From Hepatocystis sp. ex Piliocolobus tephrosceles (lineage: Eukaryota > Apicomplexa > Aconoidasida > Haemosporida > Plasmodiidae), in the NCBI GenBank assembly GCA_902459845.2, contig CABPSV020000142.1, forward strand, positions 1 through 26,541: DNA of 26,541 nucleotides, in the 5' to 3' direction. The first letter of the stretch is position 1, and each line of letters starts with the position of its first letter. Below the pieces are notes generated by a model, which was not told the DNA's origin, searched no databases, and saw only the letters and a list, made by a program, of their open reading frames with translations. Positions 7,862-18,648 of the stretch are shown piece after piece. The translations under genes were made by a program, and so were the position numbers.

Positions 7862-10800
7862 TTAATTCCCATTTTATTAGATGAAGTATTATTATGTGAA
7901 AAGAGTTTTAAAGTTTTATTAACAAAAATAATCAACCATTGTATGATAAGATGTAAATCGATAGAGAATTTGCGTATGCCTCTTGCTGAAATAGCTTATA
8001 ATCATTTTAAAAATATTGATAATGTTAGCAGTGATAGAATATTATATGACAAAATATTTTGTTTATTTTTAGATATAGGGTTTAAAAGTAAGCATGATGA
8101 AGAGAAATTAAAATTTCTAAAAGCAATAATTGAAAATAGTGAAAAACTTCGAGTACATAAATCTATTAGTATATTTCTTATAATAAAATTTGCTGAAAGT
8201 TTAGAAATTTTAAACGATAGTAATAATAAAAAATATATGGAAGAATTTATTTTGAATCATTTAAGAAAAGTAGTTAATGATGTAGACAATGCTACATCTA
8301 TTTTAAGTGCTAGTGCTATTGCCAATTTAAGTGCTAGTACTATCACTAATGCTAGTTTATATGGTAGTACTATTACTGAGAGTAAAGAAATGAAAACCAA
8401 GTATTCTCATGATAACCACACTAACCTATTAGATGATAACAAGATTTATAATTTTATGAAATGTTTAAATGAATTTTTAGCTTTTCCTATTAATAATAAA
8501 AATATAGAAGATATAAAATTTCTTTCATCAGACATATTGGATGTATATGTACATGTTTTATATCAAAGAAATTATTCACATAAGAATCACATAAAAATGA
8601 AAAATAATATTTTGAATTTTTTAAGTACATATTTATATAACACGAATTTAACATATTCTGCTTATGTTATTTGTTCTAATGAAAAATATGATGAAGTAAG
8701 ATATTATGCGAATACATTAATTCAAAGTAAAAAAAGGTTTATAAATTTTGATAATAATCCTTTGATTATTTCTTTATATTTAGAAATATTAAAATATTTT
8801 GACAACAATATATATCCAATTAATTATGTAATAAAGGTTTTAAGTATATTTCAAAATAATAAAAGTTGTGTTTTTAAGGATAAAAAGATTTTATATATGT
8901 TTCTAAGTTATATATATTTTTTTCTTTTTTTTTTTAATGATGATTTGCAAAATATAGATTTTGTTACTAATTTTAAGCAGTTTGGATTGATATTTAATGA
9001 TAAAAAGCAGTTTTTAAAATATTTATTTAAAAAAAAATATTCCATTATGTTAAAAAATAAAGAGTTAATAAACTGCTTACACAACTTAATGATACAGGTA
9101 ATTGAAAATACTGAAAAAGTGTGCTTAGACAAGTATAGTGATTATATTTTTTGTTATATATATTGTAATTTAGTTCAGGAGGAAGAAAAAGGGGTTGTTG
9201 GTGGGGGTATAAATAAGGGCAGTATAAATAATAGCAGTATAAATAATAGCAGTATAGATAGTGGCAGTATAGATAGTGGCAGTATAGATAGTGGCAATAC
9301 CAATTCGGATGCAATAAGAAGTGGTAACAATAATGACATTAACATTAGTGATAATACTGTAGACTTAACAGCTATTTCAAATTTTATAGAAAAATTTTAT
9401 GATAGACATACAAAAGATGAAGAGGTAAATATAAACTTACTAAATAGATCTTTTGTATTAGCTTATATATTTTTAAATAAATTAAAAAAAGTTAAACAAG
9501 TAAAGAGAGAATCATACATTGTGTATAATGACTTAAGTAAAGTGTTAACACATTTAGAGAAATATATAAAAAATTGTTTTAATATATTTAGTAGTAAAGA
9601 ACAAAAAAAAATTAAATATTTGCCTTGTAATATTATTACTATTAACGATTATGATAATATACATGATATTGTAACAACAATTGAAAATAAAATTTTACAC
9701 AATGAAAATTATACAGATATTAAAGCATCAAATAGTTATGAAAATATAACAAGTATAAAAAATATAATTATTGAAAATGTTATGAATTTATTAGATAGAT
9801 TTATTATTTTTTCGAACAATACTTTATTATCCAGTTTTTTACTAAAATGGAGTTCTAATATGTTTTCTTGTGGTACTTGTGAATTTTTGTATTATCCTTT
9901 ACTTTTTCAAAATAATAATGATGCAGTTTTGTCAGATATTGTTAAGAATGCGTTAAAATCAAATGAGAAAGAAAAAAGGTTATCTATTGATGAATATATT
10001 TTGTTTTTATCAAAAAAGTGGTGTCCCATAAACAAAAATATTAGAATTTTTATTATTACTGATACGTGTTTACGGTACTGTAATTCATTTTCATCATCTT
10101 TGACAGGTTATATACAAGAGAGTGTATCAGAGAACATTCATAGAGATGTACCACTAGATATACCTGTCAATGTGTCAAATGTATGCTCAGAAAGTGATAA
10201 ATACAAAATAATGGAAATAAAAATAGACGAAATTAGTACTTTGATAAAACTGGAGTATAAAAAAATAGAGCATGGTGCGATTTTTTTAATAAATGATATA
10301 AATAGTATTATGAATTATACGAATATAAATTATGTAAATTATGATTTGGATAATTTATATTATGTAATTAAATATATTGAAAAATTGAACTTTTCCAAAT
10401 TTAATTGCATGGAAACTTTTTTTTATGCATTCTTCTTTTTAGATTTATTTTTAACGCTTATTTTAAATAGTGATCAGGGTAAAAAAAATAAGTATTACAT
10501 AATTTACTGCTCCGTTTTTACCTTAATTGTAAAATCTTTACCAGTTTTGTTTCATAATAATAGTAAAAGTGTTAGTAATAGTGTTAGTAATAATTTACAA
10601 AGCTGTAATGGTAATAATGTTGATAACAAAAAAAATTTAGACGCTAAAAAAAACGATAATACAATAATAGTTGATAGTTTAACAATTTTTATAAAAAAAA
10701 AACTACCAATACTGTTAGAAAATATTTTGTATAGTGAAGATCATAAATTAGTAAAAGAAGGAAGTAAGTTGTTAATAAATTTATATTTATTGACAAAAAA

Positions 10801-13800
10801 AACAAATGAAGATTTGTTTGATGATATTTTAAAATTATTAAAACTTATGGATTTAAAAACTATGGATTTAAAGGAAATGGATGGAATAAAAATGAATCGA
10901 ATGGAAAGTACAAAGAAAAATAAAATGATATGTTCTCAAATATATTTGTTCGGTTACTTAATAAAAAAGGAAACATATTTTTATGAAAAATATGATTTTT
11001 TGTTAGAAAAAGTTACGGATTATGTGTTATACATATATTACAATTGTATAAAAACCAAAAATAAATTAGTTGAAAATTTAATTTTGTTAAAATATTGTAT
11101 AAATTTTTTTTATTCAATATTTTTTACAGAACAATTTTTATTAAAATGGTGTAAAGTGTTAAGTAATAGTGATTACATTCTTGCAGAGGTGTCTACTGGT
11201 TTTATTAGTAACGATATTATGGACAATAGTGGAATGAACAAAGGCTGTTACGAAAGTTGTCGTGAAAATAATAGTATTTGTAATAACAATTCAAATATGT
11301 ACAAATATATTGTCCAGATTTTTGTAGACATAGCGAAATATGTAAAAGATAATAATAACACAATTGATTATGATTTTACGTTACTAAAAAGTATTTTAAA
11401 AGTTTTTAGTTGTTTTGTAACTTTAAAAAGTGATGATGTTAATTTTATGATAAAGGAAGATATCCAACATACTATGATAAGCAATGATAATTTTTGGATT
11501 GAAAAACTTTATGGCCGTTATATTTCTAACATATTTTTAAAATTAGATAAAATAAACTCAAATAAAATAGGAAATGATTTTATGCAATTTATTCATAAAT
11601 GTTTTGATAATAATTTGGAAAGGGATAATATAATTTTAAATAAAAAAAAAAAGAATTTTTTATGTATTATTTTGTTTTATATAATATATTATAATCCATT
11701 TTTAGAATATATAAATGAAAATGTATCATTTATAAAAAATATATTTATTGACAATATAAAATCTGAAAATGGTATATGTTCTGATTATGGTTTCTTAGGG
11801 TTAAGTGTTTTATTTTTTGCACTATCGATGCAAGTAAATATAGATATTAGTAACACAGAATGGTTAAAAAAAAATTATAGTTGGTTAAAAGAAAAAAATA
11901 GTATTTTCAATACGTACCATAATAACAGTGAACAAACGAATGGCATTTATAATGAACAAACGGACAAAAATGATAATGAGCAGACAGACAAAAATGATAA
12001 TGAACAAGCGAACAACAATGATAATGAACAAGCGAACAACAATGATAATGAACAAGCGAACAACAATGATAATAAACGGACGTACGATAATTATAACAAA
12101 CAAAAGGACGGTATGTTTTTAAAAAGAGAGCAATCAAATGTATGCATTTCGGGTACATCAGTAGATGCTAGTGTTTATACTGCCAGTGGTAATTTATTAA
12201 AAAATAGCAATAAAGTACAAATAGTGTTACCTTACAATAATTACGAAAAAAGCAAATTACATGAAAATTTACATGAAAATTTACATGAAAATTTACATGA
12301 AAATTTACATGAAAATGTACATGAAAATTTACATGAAAATGTACATGAAAATGTACATGAAAATGTACACGAAAATAATAAAAAACAGAAGGTGACAAAA
12401 ATGAGTTGTTTTATATTATCAGACAATGACTCTTTTGTTAACCATTTTGAGAATATAAATAAAAGTGATGTAGAATTAAATTATTCGAAATGTTCTGATA
12501 ATTTGGAAAATAATATGACCGGATATAACAACAATAATAATAGTACTACGTGTTGTAATAATATGGGAATAAAAAGGATTGATAATGAGAAAATAGAAAA
12601 ATACGCCGAAGAAGTATATGAAGCATTTAACAGAATGAATGATAATAATATTTATATGGACTATTTGAACGAATGTGGACAAGAAATATATGACACTAAA
12701 AGGAATAAAATAAAAAATTTTGATAATAAAAAAAATGACAATTTAAAAAATGTATATGAACATGTTACTAATGAAAAAAATATTAGTTTAATTAAACTTT
12801 TTATATGTTTAAGTAAATATTGTTATAATTATATACATCTTTTTCTATTTATGCAGTATCATGATTTGATAGTTTATACATATGATAAAAAAGTTATGCC
12901 TTTTTTTTGTTTGAATGATGATGAATACGTAGATATCTGTATTATGAGTTTTGTAAATGATATTAATGCTGTTAGTGATGACGGTATGACTTATTTTGAT
13001 GCACAAAATAGTAATATAATAAAGGATGATACTAAAGGGAGCAATTGTAGCAATCGTGGAAATTATAGCAATAATAACGACAATAACGACAGTAACAACA
13101 ACGACAATAACGACAATAACGACAGTAACGACAGTAACGACAATAACGACAATAACGACAGTAACGACAGTAACGACAGTAACAACCGTAACAACTGTAA
13201 CAACCGTAATGATGTATGTGCTTTTTCAAATGGATTAACGAAACAAGAAGAAACAATCTGTTTATGTAATAAAAAGGGAAAAAAATTAGTTGATTATAAG
13301 AAAGGAAACAATAAATTTTGTTTTTTTATAAAATATATTTATAAAAAATTATTAATAAATAAAATAATAGAACAAAATGATGTAATAAAATTTAAAATAT
13401 TTGAGTATATACCCATTAATGATATTCGTAAAAGTGTAATAAGAATTGAAGATGAGTTTTTAAATTTAAAAAGTGAATTTTTACAAAGTATTTATGCAAT
13501 ATCCTCTATAAATAAACAATTAATAAGTTACGTAGTTGACTCAAATTATGATATAATTACTAATGCTATGTTAAGTTTTTTAATAGAATATTTGAACAAT
13601 ATTAATTTGAAAAATATAGCCATACATATATCATATTTTTTACATATGGTTTGTAAAAAAATTATAAATACATATGTTATGCAAGGCAAACTATGTATTA
13701 AATTTTTGTCAACGTTGAAAAGTGCATGTGTTAAATATTTTCATGAGTACAAATTAGTACATACAATGGTGGGAAACAAAAATGTAGTTCCTATGAATGA

Positions 13801-16800
13801 ATATGCATATGTTCATAGTGATAAATATTTAGTAACCAAAGTTGATGATGTTTTAAATGAGAAAAGTGTAAAAGAAAAAAAATTTGTATATAGTAAGTCA
13901 AATGAAAAAAATAGTTGTATGACTGATATAAAAGAGAAGAATAAAAAGAAAGGAGATAGGTGCATATTTTATTTATTACATTTTTATAATGAATATGAAG
14001 GAATAAATAAAAATATTGAATTATATATTATTGATTGTTTAAATAGTTGCATATTGGAATATGTTAATATCCCTACCGATGTTATAAATTTTGATTTAAA
14101 ATTTTTAATCGAATTTTCAATAAAAATTAGTAAAAAGCTAGAATCATGTTATAACAAAATTAATATAGCAAAAATTACAAATGAATCTTTGAACAAATAT
14201 ACAGAAAAAGAATTATTTTTTGCAAAATTGAGCAGGTATAATACTATAACAAAACAAAAAGAAATATTAGAAAAAATAATTAATAAGTATAATGATCCAT
14301 TATGTATTGAAGAATGTGTTAACTATGTATTATTACTGATGTTGAGGGGTAGTGGCAATAACAGTGGCAACAACAGTGGCAACGATAGTGGCAATAATAA
14401 ATACAATTTAAGCTTCATTTCTTTTTCAATTATTAAATTGTTAGATAAATATGCATTACTGCAACAACAAACGGAAAAAGATGAAAATATATTTTTATAT
14501 ATAAATTTATGTGTTAATACTTTCAAATATGTATCTAATTTTATATCAACAAATATTGGAAAAAACAAAGAACTACACAATATAAACGATTTATTATATT
14601 ATTTAATATATAATATTCCTTATTATTATTATACAGAATTTGTGTATAATATATTGTTAAAAGATTATTATGAAGAGATGGGGTGTTTTACTTTTAAAGC
14701 GAATCAAGATATTAGAAGTTACAGTGGATTGGTTATATTATATTTGGTAAAAACAAATTTAATTTTGGGTGTAGAAGATACACATGTTATTAGAGATAAA
14801 AAAAAAATTGATAATATTAACATATTTAACATAATTAGTTTTGTTAATTGTATAAATAGTAAGGTTCATAAAGAGTTACAAAAAGAAGAGATAAACAAAT
14901 GGATCAGTTTAAATGTCAAAGTGGTTAGTAATGAAGATGTAACTATTGGCATACATAATGAAAAAAATGATAAGAACGAATGTTTATTAAATAAAACGGA
15001 TTTGAGTAATATAGAATACGTTAAATTAGATGATAATATGTTATTAATAAATAATAGTTTACGATTATTATTTGATGAATTAAAAAGTGGGTCATGTTTT
15101 ATTGACCGAAGTGTAGTATTATCACAAGGTAATGAACATTTAGACGTTGATTATGGTTGTATTGAGAAAATAATAAAAAAAAAAATAGAATTGAAATTAA
15201 ATAATTTATTAGATATAAATAAGAATATGGTAAATAATTGTAAAAACTTGGATATATTAGAAAAATATATTAATAATGTTGTTATTGATATATGTAAAGA
15301 AGAGTTAAGTGAAAGAGAAAAATTTTATGTAAAAAATAAAGAAATGTTAAAAAAAGTTGCATCTAAAATAATTGTACGTAGTTTTTTGATTAAACATATT
15401 AGTACTTATGAAAATAATTGTTATAAAAATATTTATGATATAGTAGAAAAAAAATATAGTTTTCATTTTTATACATTTTTTAATGAATATGTAAATGAAT
15501 TTAATGTTTTTCTAGATTTGAAATTTGTAAGGGATAAAAAAGCTGCTTTGATGAGTGCTATCACTTTTTTAGAATATTTTATTTACATTTTTAATTCAAA
15601 TAATTACGACGATTTAGAACTAGAAAATGTAAAACACTTGTTGAAGTTGTACGAAAAGTTAAAACAGTGTTATTCGAATGGTTTAGTAGTTCCAAACCAT
15701 GGTTCTTCTAGTATTACTAGTGTCAATATAAGCAGTAACAATATTACGTATCACACAGTTTTAGCCATTTTAAAAAACATTATTTTAATTTTATTGTTAA
15801 TTTATAAAAATGAAAAAAGGGAAAGGAAAAAAGAGAAGGAACGAGAAAGGGAACAACAATTAAAAATAAATAATATGAATAACGATATTTATATATTTGA
15901 AAAAGAGGTTTTTATTAATATATCAGAAATGTACAAACTTTTTGATAATATATTAGATATATTTGATGAAATTAAAGAGTTTGATATATTTTATTATATG
16001 TATCGTTTTTTAATTAATATTCCTGCTATTTTTATTAAAAATTTTAATTTATTAAAACTGTTCAAAATTTATAATGTATTATTAAATAAATATTTTTATA
16101 ATCGTAATAATGATATAGCTAATTATGATAAAAATTTTATATTTTATTTTATTAAACTTGGCTTGTGTTTGTTTTGTTACTTTTTAGTTAATGATTTAAA
16201 TACGTGGTTAAGTTTTTTTAATTTTGAACATATTGATATGTGTTTAAAATCTGACAAACTAGTTTACTACAAATTTGATTTAGATAAAAATTATATGTAT
16301 GATGAAATAATTAAAAGTTTGGACTTGAACAAAATACATAATAGTTATAGTATTGACCAGAAGGCTATTAATGAAAAGGAACTACCAAACAAAGTGAATA
16401 ACGAACAAAATTGCTTACATAATAATTTGAATAATATGACAAATAATATTAATTATTTGATAAATGATAGAGGAAGTATATTTGCATATGATGAAGAAAA
16501 AAAATTATTTTTAGCTAATTTAGAAAAATTTATATGCTTTTTATTCACTTTAAGTAAAGAGAATACGCTTATATTGAGTATAATAAAAACTTTTTTTAAA
16601 TTTGTGTTTTCAAATAAGATTTATTTTTGTGAAATTAGTAGCACAACACATATTTGGGAGGAAATTTTTAACTGTATTTATTTTTTAATTATAAAAAATA
16701 AAAATAAAAGAGTATTTAATAATATAATGGATATATTAAATATTTTTTTATGTATTCATAATTCATATAGTTTTCAAAATGAAACAGATAAGAACATATT

Positions 16801-17014
16801 ATTCAACATAAAAATGAATGAAGAATTGCAGAGTTCTTTTCTTGATAAAAATGAAAGTAATGATTTAAACAATACTACTTTAGGTTTTGTGTTTATCTTT
16901 TTTTTTAAAATAAGAGAAAAATCAAAACTGTTTGTGTTCCCTGATTATATCATTCAAAATTTGAAGTACTCTATTATGCTTCATTATCCTCATTATTTCT
17001 TTGTAGCGTCGTGA
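7473..17014 (+). CDS. ECM29: Proteasome-associated scaffold ECM29 (putative), about 3082 residues
   Basis: Join 7473-7568 and 7862-17014; the 293-bp intron has donor AAA|GTAATT and a long T run ending TTTTTAG, phase 0. The start has an in-frame TAA at 7455. ECM29 is a HEAT-repeat protein (about 1850 residues in yeast and human) that bridges the 20S core and 19S regulatory particle of the proteasome and takes part in proteasome quality control. The family call rests on the N-terminus: YEDILLKLSLTNDDKIGNVL, then a leucine-rich helix and IRCKSIENLRMPLAE, which follow the order and spacing of the ECM29 start (helix, FLPPVLLKL, IKSRPKIQLPVETL). A weaker match is YGFLGLSVLFFALS (about 1340) against the ASKGLGLVYELG segment. 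Helical repeat texture runs throughout. Extra length comes from low-complexity inserts at about 482-512, 1389-1441, 1499-1538, 1768-1814, 2196-2212 and a basic RERKKEKERERE stretch near 2690. A different giant HEAT protein is the alternative. Confidence 0.62.
9219..9305 (+). repeat. 15-bp coding repeat in ECM29, SINNS/SIDSG type
   Basis: Units such as AGTATAGATAGTGGC and AGTATAAATAATAGC encode Ser-Ile-Asp-Ser-Gly and Ser-Ile-Asn-Asn-Ser. This is an in-frame linker insert (about residues 482-512) between two helical regions of the ECM29 protein. Confidence 0.85.
11926..12085 (+). repeat. 24-bp coding repeat in ECM29, NDNEQANN type
   Basis: Consecutive 24-bp units encode NDNEQANN and the variant NDNEQTDK; the central copies are near identical. 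The insert follows directly after a helical segment (WLKKNYSWLKEKNS), so it probably forms a disordered loop between HEAT helices. Confidence 0.88.
12260..12379 (+). repeat. 12-bp coding repeat in ECM29, HENL/HENV, 10 units
   Basis: Ten 12-bp copies of CATGAAAATTTA with GTA variants, the last CACGAAAATAAT, encode His-Glu-Asn-Leu/Val. The copies are nearly perfect at the DNA level, which implies recent expansion. The charge and hydrophobic pattern repeats every four residues. Confidence 0.93.
13066..13206 (+). repeat. Asn/Asp/Ser codon repeat in ECM29 (AACGAC/AGTAACGAC)
   Basis: A mosaic of AATAACGAC and AGTAACGAC units encodes alternating Asn, Asp and Ser with a few Asn-Arg/Asn-Cys. It uses AAC and GAC heavily, whereas the rest of the gene prefers AAT and GAT, so its base composition stands out. 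Confidence 0.85.
14349..14400 (+). repeat. Short SGNN coding repeat in ECM29
   Basis: Four copies of an AGTGGCAACAAC-like 12-bp unit encode Ser-Gly-Asn-Asn/Asp. This is a small in-frame linker between two helical segments (CVNYVLLLMLRG and the SFISFSIIKLLDK helix). Confidence 0.75.
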
Positions 17015-17731
17015 TGTTAGGTTACTATAATGTAATGATGTTATGTCGATATATTGTGTCATATTGTGTCATAATGTCCTAATTTTCTTTTTCTTTTTTT
17101 TAAAAAACAATTTTATTTACATAAGCAACATGTTATTACTTTTATACAAGAACTGTGTCTTTAATGTACAAAACATTTAAAATAATAAAAAAAGAAAAAA
17201 AATATAGAATAAAAGAACAATATTTATCGAACTAATATTGCAAAATAAAATTTTTTTTTTTTTGCTTTATATTATTGAAACTATTGGTTCATATTAAATA
17301 ACAGTTTTTTTATTATACATGACAGCTTTTTTATTATGCATGAAAAAAACAAAAACCTATATATTAATGTATTGTTTTTGTGATTTTTTAAAATGTATAC
17401 ATAAAAATATTTATGTTACATTTTTAAAAAATAATTGGAGTTGCATGAAAAGAGGGAGATAAAACTATAATAAAGGTATTTAAATATAATACAAACAAAA
17501 AAAAAAAAAAAACAGGAAACAGGTTGTATCTAAATAATAATCGAAATTGGTTGTTAATTTTTTATTTTAGCTTTCAAAAGTGGTCTACATAACATATATT
17601 CCTTTGTAGATATGTATATCTATATTATTACTATTTTTTTTTTATTTTTTTTATTAACATGTTTGCATACTTGTTTTATATATAAAATGGGTTTCTGTGG
17701 TAAATTCACAAAATAATACACAATATTGTGC

Positions 17732-17801
17732 CTGTAATATTGTGCCTGTAATGATGTACATGTAATGATGTACATGTAATGTTGTGCATGTAATGCTGTA
17801 A
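17732..17801 (+). repeat. 14-bp tandem repeat, 5 units, CTGTAATATTGTGC/ATGTAATGATGTAC
   Basis: Five 14-bp copies drift stepwise from CTGTAATATTGTGC to ATGTAATGATGTAC and ATGTAATGTTGTGC. The period breaks the reading frame, so the array is non-coding. Confidence 0.88.
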
Positions 17802-17944
17802 CTAAATAAAAACTTACGTAAGTACGTGGATAAAGGCTTAAAAATGTGTTCAGTATAAACTTAAATACCTTAATATGCATTTAAAATATAAAACGTATAA
17901 AGAATTAAATACGTATATCTATACAAGCACATAAACAAAAACAG

Positions 17945-17976
17945 AAACTCTTAAAAAAACTTTACATTAAGAGTTT
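17945..17976. other. Perfect 10-bp inverted repeat with 12-nt loop, then T run
   Basis: AAACTCTTAA (17945-17954) is the exact reverse complement of TTAAGAGTTT (17967-17976). On the + strand the right arm runs into eight T (17974-17981). Such a stem plus T run could mark an RNA 3' end, but no promoter or transcript is visible and short palindromes arise easily in this composition. Confidence 0.4.
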
Positions 17977-18111
17977 TTTTTATTTTGTTAAATCAGCTCA
18001 TATAGTCACAATTTCATATCATATTTAACTAAATTTTAAATTAAATGCAAAGTTGTATATATATTTATAATACATGTTAATATACTTATTTATATGTAAT
18101 GGTAATAACTA

Positions 18112-18113
<2 letters not shown>

Positions 18114-18161
<48 letters not shown>
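18114..18161. repeat. 48-nt T homopolymer upstream of CBP80
   Basis: An uninterrupted run of 48 T about 450 bp before the CBP80 ATG. It is similar in length, strand and placement to the 49-nt T tract upstream of ECM29. Confidence 0.93.
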
Positions 18162-18315
18162 CATTCCATTTTGTTATATTGAACTCTCTATGTTTTTTAA
18201 TTGTATTATACTTTATATTCGCCTGAATTTTTGTTTTGTTATTTTTAATTTAAAAAAAAAAAAAAAAAAAAAAGCAACTAAATTTATGAATTATAAATAT
18301 AAATGCTAAGTAATA

Positions 18316-18351
<36 letters not shown>

Positions 18352-18592
18352 CATACATATATACATGTATATATGCAAATAAATTTGTTTTATTTATTTT
18401 TAATTCCAACATTTAAAAATTTTGTTTATAATTGTCATATCATTTGAATTTAATTTTTTTTTTTTTTTTTTTTTTTTCAATTTTGAGTTAAATTTTTGTT
18501 TTTTTTTGAGAAAAATATATATATATATGTATATATACAAATTTGAGTATAAAAGTGCTTAGCTTAAAAAGATATAATTTTTGTTTTTACGA

Positions 18593-18648
18593 ATGTTATG
18601 AGTAACAAATGGAAGAAATTGAGTTATATATTACTAAGAATGAAATAA
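18593..18648 (+). promoter_or_regulatory. Two uORFs at the CBP80 start codon
   Basis: ATG at 18593 opens a two-codon uORF (ATG TTA TGA). ATG at 18598 opens a 16-codon uORF that overlaps the main ATG (18609) in another frame and ends at the TAA of 18646-18648. The main ATG has the better context (AACAAATGG). Whether the transcript starts upstream of 18593 is not shown by the sequence. Confidence 0.5.

Larger units (their letters stand above)
17015..18608. promoter_or_regulatory. Intergenic region between ECM29 and CBP80
   Basis: About 1.6 kb between two genes on the same strand: the 3' UTR of ECM29 and the promoter/5' UTR of CBP80. It holds a 14-bp array (17732-17801), a perfect hairpin (17945-17976), a 48-nt T tract (18114-18161), a 22-nt A run near 18251, an (AT)n run near 18319-18346, a 26-nt T run near 18452-18477, and two upstream ATGs just before the CBP80 start. 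The minus-strand open frame across 17620-17880 reads the 14-bp array and is not called. Confidence 0.65.

Noticed and set aside
13026..13256. Thr-rich and Cys/Tyr/Arg-repeat open frames
   Set aside because: Other-frame translations of the AACGAC repeat in ECM29.
17015..17060. C-box-like AATGATGT just after ECM29
   Set aside because: No D box follows at a workable distance.
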